64,000 nucleotides of DNA from Bacteroidota bacterium (GCA_020160935.1 JAIUPL010000028.1:1-64000); one strand, 5' to 3'. Positions 17,098 through 26,157 are shown, numbered from the stretch's first letter. Translations and numbers: made by a program. Notes: generated from the letters alone by a model not told the origin.

Positions 17098-19527
17098 ATG
17101 TTGAAAAATCACCTTGTCATTGCTTTCCGAAACCTGCTCAAAAACCGCACATTTTCATTGCTCAACATCGGCGGACTCAGTGCCGGGCTGGCGGTGACCA
17201 TGCTCATTGGCCTATACATCCGCGATGAGTGGTCGTTTGATCGTTTTCATGAAAAAGCCGACCGCATTTACCGCATTAATCTTGATGCACGCGTAGGTGG
17301 AGAGGAGCAGTTAATGGCCGTCACCCCCGCCCCCATGGGCCCTGCTTTTGTGCGCGATTACCCGGCCGTGGAAGACTTCTGTCGTTTCCGGCAATGGGGC
17401 TTTATCAGTGTGAGAAAAGGAACTGAAGCCATCGAGGAAGGCAACAATACGTATGTAGACAGCAGTTTTTTCCGGGTATTTTCTTTTCCGCTGCTGGAAG
17501 GCGATCCCAAAACGGCACTGGTAGAGCCCAACACCATGGTGATTTCCGAAAAAATGGCGCAAAAATACTTCGGCGCCACCACAGGAATCGTAGGGCGCAC
17601 GCTGCGCATCAACGAGTACATCGACCGGCGCGTCACAGGCGTCATGAAAGACATGCCTGCACAGTCGCACATGCACTACGATTTCTTGTTCTCGATGTCG
17701 ACCATTGAAGAAGGAAGTCAGGACGTATGGTTGTCAAATAATTTTCAGACCTACCTCCTGCTTCGGCCGGGTGTTTCTGCCACTCAATTTCCGGCATATT
17801 TTGCCGAAATGAAGGAAAAATACCTGCGCCCGCAGTTCGATCGCGTTACCGGCAGCACCCTTTCTGCGTTTGAAGGTTCGGGCGATTTTATGCGGTACAG
17901 CCTGCAAAATATGCGCGACATTCACTTATTCAGCGACCGAAACGGCGAGCACGAAGCCAATTCCGATGTCAAATACATGTGGATTTTCGGCATTGTCGCC
18001 CTGATGGTTTTGCTGCTGGCTTGTGTCAATTTTATGAACCTGAGCACCGCTCGTTCGGCAGGCCGTGCGCGCGAGGTGGGTGTGCGCAAAGCGCTCGGAT
18101 CAAATCGCAGCCTGCTGGTGCGGCAGTTTTTGACAGAGAGTATGCTGCTCACGCTGGTGTCGTTCGCACTGGGCATCGGCGCCGTATATGCTGCGTTGCC
18201 GGCTTTTAATACATTCGCCGACAAAGACATTGCATTTTCTGTAGCCGACATGCCCATGATGTCTGCGCTGGCAGGGCTGGCATTCGTGACGGCACTGGTG
18301 GCGGGTAGTTACCCTGCATTTTTCCTGTCAGCGTTCCGGCCGCTGGATACCCTGAAAGGTACTTTGTCGAACAGTGGAAAAGGGTCGGCGCGCCTGCGTA
18401 GCAGCCTGGTAGTGTTCCAGTTTTTCACATCCATTGCGCTGATTATTTCAGTATTGGTGGTGCAACAGCAATTGTCATTTATCCAAAACAAAAAACTCGG
18501 CTGGGAAAAAGAGCAAATCGTGATGCTACGCAACACCTGGTGGCTGCAAGGCAAAACACTCGATTTCAAACAACAACTTCTGCAAATTCCGGGTATCGAG
18601 GAGGTGTCGTGTGTCGACTACTTCCCTACCCCATCCAGCCGCAACAACACGCCCTTTACGCCCGCTGGCGCCGATGCTGCCACACAATCGGTGGCCAGCC
18701 AGTGGTGGGAAGTAGATTTCGATTACCTGCCGACGCTGGGCCTTCAGATGCACAGCGGACGCTGGTTCGATGCTGCGCTAAAAACCGATTCGGCCGTGTG
18801 TGTCATCAATGAGGCTGCCATGAAAGCATTCGGTTGGACAGATATTCAAGAGCATCGAATTACCACAATCGTCGGCGATCAGCCCACCCAGCCCCTTAGC
18901 ATGGAAGTGGTGGGTGTAGTGGAAAATTTCCACTACGAAAGCCTGCGTGAAAATATCGGCCCCCTGGTGATGACCATTGGGAAAGGAAGCGGCACCATGG
19001 CGCTGCGCCTGTCGAAACAGGCAGATGTGGAAAAAACGTTGTCGGCCGTAAATACCCTGTTCAAGGGTTATTTGCCTTCACAGCCCTTCAACTACCGCTT
19101 CCTCGATGATGAATTTAACCTGCAATACGCATCGGAGCGGCGTATCGGTGGCATCCTGGGCGCGTTTGCCGGGTTTGCAATATTCATCGCCTGCCTCGGA
19201 CTGTTCGGGCTGGCAGCCTTCATGGCCGAACAACGCACCCGGGAAATCGGAATCCGCAAAGTGCTGGGTGCTTCCGTCAGTTCACTGGTACGCCTGCTGT
19301 CGAGCGATTTTCTGCGCCTGGTAGCCATTGCAGTGGTGCTGGCTGTACCACTGGCCTGGTATTTCATGCACAACTGGCTGCAGGATTTTGCTTACCATAT
19401 CAACCTGAAATGGTGGATGTTTGCGCTGGCAGGACTGATTGCGGCAGGTATTGCATTCCTGACCGTGGCAGGGCAGGCCATGCGGGCTGCGCTGGCGAAT
19501 CCGGTGCGAGCGCTTAAAAGAGAGTGA
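17098..19527 (+). CDS. FtsX/MacB-type ABC permease 4
   Basis: This 809-residue permease starts MLKNHLVIAFRNLLKNRTF. The first FtsX core (REVGVRKALGSNRSLLVRQF) is near residue 324 and the second (REIGIRKVLGASVSSLVRLL) near 714. It ends NPVRALKRE. It is translationally adjacent to permease 3, two bases downstream, so the pair may form a heterodimer (inference). The ATPase that powers such permeases is not encoded beside any of the five. Its stop codon (gagTGA) merges into a GAGGTGAGA-type repeat array. Confidence 0.93.
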   Translation: MLKNHLVIAFRNLLKNRTFSLLNIGGLSAGLAVTMLIGLYIRDEWSFDRFHEKADRIYRINLDARVGGEEQLMAVTPAPMGPAFVRDYPAVEDFCRFRQWGFISVRKGTEAIEEGNNTYVDSSFFRVFSFPLLEGDPKTALVEPNTMVISEKMAQKYFGATTGIVGRTLRINEYIDRRVTGVMKDMPAQSHMHYDFLFSMSTIEEGSQDVWLSNNFQTYLLLRPGVSATQFPAYFAEMKEKYLRPQFDRVTGSTLSAFEGSGDFMRYSLQNMRDIHLFSDRNGEHEANSDVKYMWIFGIVALMVLLLACVNFMNLSTARSAGRAREVGVRKALGSNRSLLVRQFLTESMLLTLVSFALGIGAVYAALPAFNTFADKDIAFSVADMPMMSALAGLAFVTALVAGSYPAFFLSAFRPLDTLKGTLSNSGKGSARLRSSLVVFQFFTSIALIISVLVVQQQLSFIQNKKLGWEKEQIVMLRNTWWLQGKTLDFKQQLLQIPGIEEVSCVDYFPTPSSRNNTPFTPAGADAATQSVASQWWEVDFDYLPTLGLQMHSGRWFDAALKTDSAVCVINEAAMKAFGWTDIQEHRITTIVGDQPTQPLSMEVVGVVENFHYESLRENIGPLVMTIGKGSGTMALRLSKQADVEKTLSAVNTLFKGYLPSQPFNYRFLDDEFNLQYASERRIGGILGAFAGFAIFIACLGLFGLAAFMAEQRTREIGIRKVLGASVSSLVRLLSSDFLRLVAIAVVLAVPLAWYFMHNWLQDFAYHINLKWWMFALAGLIAAGIAFLTVAGQAMRAALANPVRALKRE

Positions 19528-19606
19528 GAAAGGTGAGAGGGTGAGAGGTGAGAGAGTGAGAGGTGAGAGAGTGAGAGAGTGAGAGGTGAGAGGTGAGAGG
19601 TGAGAG
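19524..19606. repeat. GAGAGTGA / GAGGTGA array after permease 4
   Basis: A purine-rich tandem array starts at the stop codon of permease 4 (gagTGA) and continues as gagaggtgag and gagagtgag units for about 80 bases. It carries TGA in shifting frames. No mirrored arm follows here. The rest of the 212-base gap to the next gene holds nothing else recognisable except CGCCTTTG at 19637-19644, a poor -7 match. Confidence 0.85.
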
Positions 19607-19739
19607 GCACTGGAGGTAAAAGATCGGTGGAATGCGCCTTTGCAGGTACGATTGGTCAAAAAAAGCATGGGGAAGAGGCTTCAACATGTACCTTGTTTTC
19701 GACAAAAACATCCATGTAACACTCCATTCTTTAGGTGCT

Positions 19740-20381
19740 ATGAAGTACATTGCTATCCTCTTTTTGTTGCTGTGCCAGCAGGCGCAGGCGCAAACATTTG
19801 TTCCCGATATGAGGAATCGAAATCTGTGGGAACTACACGGCCGGGACGCCAAAAACCTGACCGACAACTCAAAAAACGGCGTATCATTCTGGTTTGACGA
19901 GCCGGTCGCCTTACTTCGTTTGAAAGACTACGACTTTTCCGAAGGAACCATCGAATTTGATGTGCGCGGGCGCGACGAGTTGCAACGCTGTTTTGTCGGC
20001 ATTGCCTTTCACATCCAGAACGACAGCACTTATGATGCTATTTATTTCCGGCCATTTAATTTCAAAAATGCTGAAATATACCGCCGAATGCGCGCTGTAC
20101 AGTACATTTCATGGCCCAAATACACCTGGCAAAAACTGCGCGCCGAGCATCCTAACCAGTACGAACACCCGGTCGTACCTGTGCCGGAGCCGGAAGAATG
20201 GTTTCATGCCAAAATCGTGATACAGGGCAAAACCATCAGTGTGTATGTAAACGACTCCGCTGAGCCCAGCCTGGTGGTAGATAAACTGACCGACACCACC
20301 CACGGCGGACTGGGCTTGTGGGTGGGCGACCCAACAGAAGGTGATTTTGCCAACCTGAAAATTACGCCAGCCAAAAAATGA
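19740..20381 (+). CDS. Secreted LamG/ConA-like protein
   Basis: The ATG at 19740 gives 213 residues with a clean signal peptide (MKYIAILFLLLCQQAQAQ). The longer in-frame extension from 19632 would hide that signal. The mature part is a predicted beta-sandwich of the concanavalin A/LamG or 3-keto-disaccharide hydrolase type. It contains FSEGTIEFDVRGRDELQRCF, then FVGIAFHIQND and YDAIYFRPFNF, a central EWFHAKIVIQGKTISVYVND, and the closing GGLGLWVGDPTEGDFANLKI. Such domains bind or cleave glycans. No catalytic residues can be assigned by eye. It sits between permeases 4 and 5 and could be an exported partner or an unrelated insertion. Confidence 0.75.
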   Translation: MKYIAILFLLLCQQAQAQTFVPDMRNRNLWELHGRDAKNLTDNSKNGVSFWFDEPVALLRLKDYDFSEGTIEFDVRGRDELQRCFVGIAFHIQNDSTYDAIYFRPFNFKNAEIYRRMRAVQYISWPKYTWQKLRAEHPNQYEHPVVPVPEPEEWFHAKIVIQGKTISVYVNDSAEPSLVVDKLTDTTHGGLGLWVGDPTEGDFANLKITPAKK

Positions 20382-20427
20382 GGTATTTTCGCCTACAAAA
20401 CGCCCTGTCAACGAACAAAACCACTCC

Positions 20428-22878
20428 ATGCAGCAGAATTATCTTTCCCTCGCTTTCAGAAACCTTCGGAAAAACAGAAAATACACGCTGATCAACCTGA
20501 TCGGGATGGCTGTGGGCATGGCCTGCTGTTTTCTGATTATTGCCTATCTGCGTTACGAGCGCAATTTCGATACGTTTTTTCCAAAAGGCGAGCGCCTTTA
20601 TCGTGTTAATTACCACATAGATTTTGCGGGCGAACCACTCGACATCAACCGTGTGCCTGCGCCACTTGGCCCGGCCTTGCCTGATTATTTCCCGCAGGTA
20701 GAATCCGTCGCGCGGCTGTACGGGCGGAGCATCAGTGTGCGCGAACCACAGGGCGACCGGCAGTTTGAAGTGACGGAAACGTATTTTGCCGACAGCACCG
20801 TGCAGGACGTGCTGTGGCTCGATTTTATGCATGGCGACCCGCAAACAGCCCTCGATGCGCCATTTTCAATGGTTTTGTCCGACGAAACAGCGCTGCGCCT
20901 GTTCGGCACCGCCGAGGCGATGGGCCGCCAATTGCGCGTGGCCAACGAAGCCATTTTCACCGTTACCGGTGTGGTGCGCCGTATGCCGCGGCAGTCGCAC
21001 CTGCGCATCGACATGCTGATGCCTTTCCGCAATATTCCCGATGTGGAGCCTGCTTCGGCGCGACCCAGCGTGCGGAATGCCATGACCAACAACTGGCTGG
21101 CTTCGTACAATTTCACTTACGTGACCCTCAAACCCGGTATGTCGCCCGCACCGGTGAACGCCGCATTTCCTGCGTTTATCAAAAAATTCGGCATACCCGA
21201 ATACTCGGAAAAGCAGGTGTTTAGCCTGTTTCCGGTGCGCGATATTCACCTGTACAGCGCCATTGCCGACGAGGTATCGGCCACTTCCAACCCGCAATAC
21301 CTGCGCGTGTTCGGCATCGTCGGTTTTCTGATTTTGCTGATTGCTGCGATCAATTTCATCAACCTGTCGACGGCCGTGTACCTCGACCGCACGAAAGAGG
21401 TGGCCGTGCGCAAGGCCCTGGGCGCGCGCCGCCCGGCGCTGGTGGGGCAGTTTCTTACTGAAACGATGCTGCTGAGTTTTATGGCTTTTGTGCCAGCCAT
21501 GGGGATTTTGTTTGCGCTTATTCCAATGTTCAATGCGCAAAACGACAAGTTTATCACCTATCACCTGCTGCAAGATTGGCCGCAAACGCTGCTGTACCTG
21601 GGCATTTTTGTACTGACAGGCCTGCTGGCTGGCATTTATCCGGCCGCATTTGCCAGTCGCTTCAAACCTGTGGAGGTATTTCAGAAAAACAGCCCCGTGG
21701 GCGCCGGTCGTTCTGGTCAATTACTCCGCAAATCGCTGATTACCATACAATTTGCAGTCAGTATTGCACTGCTATGCGGTACGCTCATCATGCTTGCGCA
21801 AATGCGATACTGGCAAAATTTGCCGAAAGGTTTCGATGCGGAACAGATCATTACCGTACCGCTGTCGAGTGCCAATATGAACACCGTGTTCTCTCCGGGC
21901 GACTCCACTTTGCGCCGCCGCATGAATGCTTTTGACGACCTTTTGATGCAAAATTCCGGCATCGGAGAGGTGACGATCGCTTCGTCAATGCCTGGTTTTT
22001 CGGCGCCGTTTTTTCCGGTCACGACGAACAAAATCAGAACGGAAGACAACGTGTTTTTAGCCAGTATGTCTGTCGACTACGACTTTGCCGAAACATTTCG
22101 GCTGAAAATGCTGGCCGGCCGCGATTTCGATAAATCTTTTGGTTCGGATCATCTCAACAGTTTCATTATCAATGAAATGGCCGTGAAAACGCTCGGCTGG
22201 ACATCTCCCGATGAAGCCATCGGGCAGGAGATAAAAAGCGGCGGCAAACAAGGCAAGGTGATCGGTGTGGTGAACAATTTCAACACTTCGGGGCTTCAGT
22301 CGGCACTCAATCCGGTGATCCTGGATGTGTCGCCCGGCTCCTTTACTGCTTTCGCCATTCGCCTGAAAACACGGCAAACACAGGCAGTTATTGCCGACAT
22401 AGAGCGTGCGTGGCGGCAGTTTTTTCCGGAAAAAGCCTTCGACTATTCCTTCCTGAACGAAGACTTGCGCGATTTCTACGAACAAGAGGGCCGCATGATG
22501 CAACTCTGCGCCGACTTTGCGGGCATTACGATTGTGCTGGCTTGTTTCGGACTTTTCGGACTGGTGGATTTTACAGTACGCCAGCGCCGCAAGGAAATCG
22601 GTGTGCGCAAAGTGCTGGGCGCTTCGGTGCCATCCGTGGTGCGGCTGCTCAGCAAGGAGTTTTTGCAATTAGTGCTTATTGCCCTGCTTATTGCTTCGCC
22701 CATCGCCTGGTGGGCCATGGAAAAATGGCTGACCGATTTTGCGTATCGCATTTCCATTCCCTGGTATTTGTTTGTGGTAGCGGGCGCGCTGGCTGCAGTG
22801 GTGGCGTTTCTGACCGTGGCCGGTCAAACGCTGCGGGCAGCAGTGGCGAATCCGGTGCAGACGCTGCGGAGTGAGTAG
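20428..22878 (+). CDS. FtsX/MacB-type ABC permease 5
   Basis: This 816-residue permease starts MQQNYLSLAFRNLRKNRKYT. The first FtsX core (KEVAVRKALGARRPALVGQF) is near residue 323 and the second (KEIGVRKVLGASVPSVVRLL) near 720. It ends NPVQTLRSE. It differs from the others at INLSTAVYLDRTKEVAV, where the paralogues have NLSTARSxxRAREVGV, so it is an older branch. TATTTTCG at 20384-20391 is a possible -7 element without a clear -33. The stop codon gagTAG precedes a long palindrome. Confidence 0.92.
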   Translation: MQQNYLSLAFRNLRKNRKYTLINLIGMAVGMACCFLIIAYLRYERNFDTFFPKGERLYRVNYHIDFAGEPLDINRVPAPLGPALPDYFPQVESVARLYGRSISVREPQGDRQFEVTETYFADSTVQDVLWLDFMHGDPQTALDAPFSMVLSDETALRLFGTAEAMGRQLRVANEAIFTVTGVVRRMPRQSHLRIDMLMPFRNIPDVEPASARPSVRNAMTNNWLASYNFTYVTLKPGMSPAPVNAAFPAFIKKFGIPEYSEKQVFSLFPVRDIHLYSAIADEVSATSNPQYLRVFGIVGFLILLIAAINFINLSTAVYLDRTKEVAVRKALGARRPALVGQFLTETMLLSFMAFVPAMGILFALIPMFNAQNDKFITYHLLQDWPQTLLYLGIFVLTGLLAGIYPAAFASRFKPVEVFQKNSPVGAGRSGQLLRKSLITIQFAVSIALLCGTLIMLAQMRYWQNLPKGFDAEQIITVPLSSANMNTVFSPGDSTLRRRMNAFDDLLMQNSGIGEVTIASSMPGFSAPFFPVTTNKIRTEDNVFLASMSVDYDFAETFRLKMLAGRDFDKSFGSDHLNSFIINEMAVKTLGWTSPDEAIGQEIKSGGKQGKVIGVVNNFNTSGLQSALNPVILDVSPGSFTAFAIRLKTRQTQAVIADIERAWRQFFPEKAFDYSFLNEDLRDFYEQEGRMMQLCADFAGITIVLACFGLFGLVDFTVRQRRKEIGVRKVLGASVPSVVRLLSKEFLQLVLIALLIASPIAWWAMEKWLTDFAYRISIPWYLFVVAGALAAVVAFLTVAGQTLRAAVANPVQTLRSE

Positions 22879-22883
22879 TTAAT

Positions 22884-23039
22884 AGATTTACGATACACGA
22901 TTACATGATTTAAGATTTAAGATTGGATTGGAGATGGAAGATTTTTGATTAAGCGCATTGTAGTCAATCAAAAATCTTCCATCTCCAATCCAATCTTAAA
23001 CCTTAAATCTTAAATCATGTAATCGTACATCGTAAATCT
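22884..23039. repeat. 156-base perfect-armed palindrome
   Basis: The arms run from gatttacgata to aatcttcca and back. About 60 bases on each side pair almost perfectly (aagatttaagattggattgg / ccaatccaatcttaaacctt). The inner stem is gaagatttttgatt / aatcaaaaatcttc and the loop about 15 bases. It occupies nearly the whole gap between permease 5 and the YdeI-like gene. The unit is not short-period here. It resembles a folded copy of one sequence. Confidence 0.92.
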
Positions 23040-23083
23040 CACCCCATCTTTGCCCTCTCACTTCTCACCTCTCACCTCTATTC

Positions 23084-23533
23084 ATGCTTCTCCAATTCGA
23101 CGCCACGCTCCTCGCCCACGAAGGCACCGAAGCCTTGATGATCGATTTTCCCTTCGATGTACAGGAACTGTACGGCACGCGAGGACAGGTAAAGGTAAAA
23201 GTTACCTACGACGGTGTCCCCTACAGAGGCAGCCTGGCCAAAATGGGTCGTCATTGCCACTTTTTACTGGTTCGGAAAGACATACGCAAACTAATCGGCA
23301 AAAATGCCGGCGATATCGTGCATGTCACGGTCGAACGCGATACTGAAGAGCGAACTGTAGAAGTTCCTGCCGATCTGGCAGCCTTGTTCGAAACCAACCC
23401 CGATGCGCAACAGCGCTTTGAAAAACTCTCCTACACCCACCGAAAAGAATATGTCCAGTGGATCAATGAGGCCAAAAAGCCTGAAACCCGCGAGCGACGT
23501 TTGGTAAAGACGATGGAGATGTTGATGAAGTAG
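23084..23533 (+). CDS. DUF1905 / YdeI-OmdA family protein
   Basis: This 149-residue cytoplasmic protein has two recognisable parts. An N-terminal DUF1905-like barrel (about 1-85) has GTRGQVKVKVTYDGVPYRGS and HCHFLLVRKDIRKLIGKNAG followed by VHVTVERDTEERTVEVP. A C-terminal YdeI/OmdA-associated helical segment (about 88-149) has FEKLSYTHRKEYVQWINEAK, then KPETRERRLVKTMEML. The biochemical role of the family is poorly defined; some members affect sensitivity to peptides. It stands alone between two palindromes. A CATCTTTG -7-like element lies at 23044-23051. Confidence 0.85.
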   Translation: MLLQFDATLLAHEGTEALMIDFPFDVQELYGTRGQVKVKVTYDGVPYRGSLAKMGRHCHFLLVRKDIRKLIGKNAGDIVHVTVERDTEERTVEVPADLAALFETNPDAQQRFEKLSYTHRKEYVQWINEAKKPETRERRLVKTMEMLMK

Positions 23534-23538
23534 CGAGC

Positions 23539-23971
23539 GGCAAGGGGCAAAGGGCAAGGGGCAAGAGGCAAAGGGCAAGGGGCAAGAGGCAAAGGGCAAG
23601 GGGCAAGAGGCAAAGGGCAAGGGGCAAGAGGCAAAGGGCAAGAGGCAAAGGGCAAGGGGCAAGAGGCAAAGGGCAAGGGGCAAGGGGCAAGGGGCAAAGC
23701 GCAAGAGGCAAAGGGCAAAGGGCAAGGGGCAAGGGGCAAGAGGCAAGAGGAGCAATTTTTCCCTCTTACACCTTTTTTGTCTTTTGCCTTTTGCGCTTTG
23801 CCTTTTGCCTCTTGGCATTTGCCTTTTGCCCCTTGCCTCTTGTCCTTTGCCTCTTGCCCTTTGCCTCTTGCCCCTTGCCTCTTGCCCTTTGCCTTTTGCC
23901 CTTTGCCCCTTGCCCTTTGCCTCTTGCCTCTTGGCATTTGCCTTTTGCCCCTTGCCCCTTGCCTTTTGCCC
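23539..23971. repeat. GGCAARR mega-palindrome (433 bases)
   Basis: This array holds roughly 28 copies of a 7-base unit (ggcaagg, ggcaaga, ggcaaag) directly after the YdeI-like stop. A roughly 35-base loop (about 23750-23785) follows, then an equally long run of the reverse complement (ccttgcc, tcttgcc, ctttgcc). It fills most of the 607-base gap before tetR. It is strand-asymmetric in purines and contains no stop codons in either direction, so long spurious open frames cross it. Confidence 0.95.
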
Positions 23972-23991
23972 AATTATTTTCCCCTTTCCTC

Positions 23992-24022
23992 TTGCATAAA
24001 ATTCAAAAACAATTCACCTTTG
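23992..24022 (+). promoter_or_regulatory. Bacteroidota-type promoter of the tetR efflux operon
   Basis: TTG at 23992-23994 and CACCTTTG at 24015-24022 are separated by 20 bases, matching the TTG-N19/20-TAnnTTTG promoter form except for the first base of the -7 box. The start of transcription would fall close to the operator at 24030. Confidence 0.65.
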
Positions 24023-24029
24023 CCCAAAA

Positions 24030-24045
24030 TTAACCAAACGGTTAA
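24030..24045. promoter_or_regulatory. Likely TetR operator
   Basis: A perfect dyad, ttaacc-aaac-ggttaa, lies 8 bases after the -7 box and about 95 bases before the tetR start codon. The following bases (aaaccttttgacc) give a partial overlapping second site. Position and symmetry fit autorepression by the TetR-family protein encoded directly downstream. Confidence 0.65.
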
Positions 24046-24066
24046 ACCTTTTGACCAATCCCCTTT

Positions 24067-24136
24067 CACTACTGACTACTCACTACTGACTACTCACTAC
24101 TGACCACTCACTACTGACTACTCACCACTCACTACC
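24067..24136. repeat. ACTACTC array in the tetR 5' leader
   Basis: About ten 7-base units (cactact, gactact, caccact) lie between the operator and the tetR ATG, so they would form the 5' untranslated leader. This is the pyrimidine-rich orientation seen before start codons throughout the window. No purine-rich mirror partner is adjacent. Confidence 0.85.
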
Positions 24137-24140
24137 CACC

Positions 24141-24764
24141 ATGGCAAAAAAGGACACGCCTTCCACACCTGATTCTACGGAGCAGAAGATTTTTGATGCT
24201 GCGCACGAAGTATTCGTGCAAAAAGGGATGGATGGAGCCAAAATGCAGGAGATCGCCGACAAGGCGGGCATCAACAAGGCGTTGTTGCATTATTACTACC
24301 GGTCCAAGGAAAAACTGTACGAAGCGGTGGCCAAAGCCGTACTCAGTCGCGCAGCGCCTTTGGTGGGCAACCTGATTGAAAGCGATCGGCCGCTGGAAGA
24401 AAAAATCAGGCACTTCATTGAATTTTACATCACCACTATTTCCAAAAATCCCTTCATTCCGCTGTTCATTCTTTCTGAAATCAACAAACACCCGGATCAT
24501 TTTTTCGAGCAAATTCTTCCCAAGGACTTGCCCAAACCACAGGTGTTTATCCGTCAGGTTGAAGAAGAAATTGCCGCCGGGCGCATCCGGGCCGTCAATC
24601 CGTATCATTTGGCCGTGAATGTCATCGCTATGTGCGTTTTCCCGTTCATCGCCCGGCCGATGATCCGGTTTGCCATGGGCTTAAACAGCGCAGAACTCAA
24701 ATCTTTTCTGGAAGAACGCAAAACGCAGGTCACCGAATTTGTGCTGGCCTCGCTTCGCCCCTGA
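24141..24764 (+). CDS. TetR/AcrR family repressor
   Basis: This 207-residue regulator has an N-terminal helix-turn-helix at about residues 15-60 (IFDAAHEVFVQKGMDGAKMQ, then EIADKAGINKALLHYYYRSK). A helical ligand-binding and dimerisation domain follows. It leads a set encoding TolC, HlyD and two ABC ATPases, with 33 bases to the TolC gene. The palindrome ttaaccaaacggttaa upstream is the obvious operator. It is therefore likely an autoregulated, ligand-released repressor of the efflux system. The inducer cannot be inferred. Confidence 0.92.
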   Translation: MAKKDTPSTPDSTEQKIFDAAHEVFVQKGMDGAKMQEIADKAGINKALLHYYYRSKEKLYEAVAKAVLSRAAPLVGNLIESDRPLEEKIRHFIEFYITTISKNPFIPLFILSEINKHPDHFFEQILPKDLPKPQVFIRQVEEEIAAGRIRAVNPYHLAVNVIAMCVFPFIARPMIRFAMGLNSAELKSFLEERKTQVTEFVLASLRP

Positions 24765-24797
24765 TTCCTTTTTCGAAACCCAGCCAAGTTCACGAAT

Positions 24798-26057
24798 ATG
24801 CGATTACCTTATTTCCTATTGATCCCCCTTCTGTCTGTCGCCCTGCAGGCGCATGCCACCGACACCCTTACCGTAGAGCAATGCCAGGCGCTGGCTATCC
24901 AGAACAGCCCTTTGCAACAGAAAAAATTGTACGCGGAAAGCATCGCAGCCCTGCAAACCCTGAATATTCGCAGCAACAACCTGCCGCGCATTCAGGTAGG
25001 TGCACAGGCCACCTGGCAAAGCGATGTGTTTGGTTTGCCTATCAATTCGCCACTCTTTGAAGTCCCACAAGTGCCCAAAGACCAGTACAAACTCTCGGTC
25101 GACGTGGCCGAACGCATCTGGGACGGCGGTTCCGATCGCTACCTGCGTCGCCAACGCAGTCTGGAAAATGAACTCGCCGCTGCTCAGGTCGACGTCGATG
25201 TGTACCAACTTCGTGAAGTCGTCACCGACCTGTATTTCAAATCGCTGCTGCTCCAGGAAAGCAATGCCGTGCTTCAAACCAGCAAGGAAGACCTCGGCCG
25301 CAAACTAAAACAGGCAGAGGCCGCCATCGCTGAAGGTGCGGCATTGCGCACCAGTGCCGACCAGATCAGGCTTCAAATTCTGAAAACGGAACAGCAAGTT
25401 GTTGGTATTCAAACAGATATATACGCGCTCAGGCAAATCCTGGCGCGTTGGATCGGCCGCGAAAACGGCGATTTCGCCCTCGTGCTGCCGCCTCTTTCCG
25501 GTGTATCCACAGCATTCGATCAACGCCCGGAATTCAAGTTGCTCGACCTGCAACAACGCAGTTTTCAATTGCAAAAAGACCGCCTGCACCTCCTCCACCA
25601 GCCTCGTGTAGAAGCCTTCGCACAGGGTGGACTGGGACGCCCCAATCCGTTCAACTTTTTTGAAACGGATTTCCAGCCCTTTCTCCTCATTGGTCTTCGG
25701 GCATCCTGGACGCCTTTCGACTGGGGCAACCGTAGCCGCGATGCGCAAGTGCTCGATTTGCAGGTAAAAACCGTGGATACCCAACGCGCCGCCCTGCTCC
25801 AACGCCTGGAAATCGGCTCGCTCAAGGACAAATGGGACACAGATGTAAAATACCGCCAGCAACTCGCTCAGGACGACGAGATCATCCGCCTCCAGGAAGA
25901 CATCATTCGCCGCTCGGATGCGCAGGTGCAAAACGGCGTGATGACCATGACCGACTACCTGAGCCAGATCGACCTGCTCACCCAGGCCCGATTAAACCGT
26001 AAAACACATTTGATTCAGGCTGTACAGGTGCAGGAAATGAGTAAAGTCAGGAAATAA
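24798..26057 (+). CDS. TolC family outer-membrane efflux protein
   Basis: The protein has 419 residues with a signal peptide (MRLPYFLLIPLLSVALQAHA). The mature protein opens with DTLTVEQCQALAIQNSPLQQ, the typical start of the first TolC (OEP) repeat. It has the long alpha-helical hairpins expected of the [11 protein letters not shown] tunnel (about 60-200 and 250-410). It would form the outer-membrane channel for the HlyD/ABC system downstream. It is slightly shorter than proteobacterial TolC but normal for Bacteroidota. It lies 33 bases after tetR and is probably co-transcribed with it. Confidence 0.92.
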   Translation: MRLPYFLLIPLLSVALQAHATDTLTVEQCQALAIQNSPLQQKKLYAESIAALQTLNIRSNNLPRIQVGAQATWQSDVFGLPINSPLFEVPQVPKDQYKLSVDVAERIWDGGSDRYLRRQRSLENELAAAQVDVDVYQLREVVTDLYFKSLLLQESNAVLQTSKEDLGRKLKQAEAAIAEGAALRTSADQIRLQILKTEQQVVGIQTDIYALRQILARWIGRENGDFALVLPPLSGVSTAFDQRPEFKLLDLQQRSFQLQKDRLHLLHQPRVEAFAQGGLGRPNPFNFFETDFQPFLLIGLRASWTPFDWGNRSRDAQVLDLQVKTVDTQRAALLQRLEIGSLKDKWDTDVKYRQQLAQDDEIIRLQEDIIRRSDAQVQNGVMTMTDYLSQIDLLTQARLNRKTHLIQAVQVQEMSKVRK

Positions 26058-26113
26058 AGTCAACAGTCGGCAGTCAACAGCCTGAACGCAATTAATCATT
26101 ACCTCCACTTACA

Positions 26114-26157
26114 AGCCCTGAAAGGGCGTATTCAATAGCCCAGGGCAACGCCCTGGG
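26114..26157. repeat. CCCTGAAAGGGC/CCCAGGGC double-hairpin element, copy 1
   Basis: Two adjacent hairpins, gccctgaaagggc and gcccagggc-aac-gccctggg, are joined by gtattcaata. The same element recurs at 30877 and, in tandem, at 62160. It lies in the 177-base TolC-HlyD gap, which also holds a small cagtc-rich repeat at 26060-26082. Related sequences are dispersed in many genomes as REP-like repeats. Confidence 0.88.

Noticed and set aside
23463-24103. Several open frames reading LPLALCPLPFASCPLP across the GGCAARR palindrome
   Set aside because: They exist only because the heptamer unit lacks stop codons on both strands.
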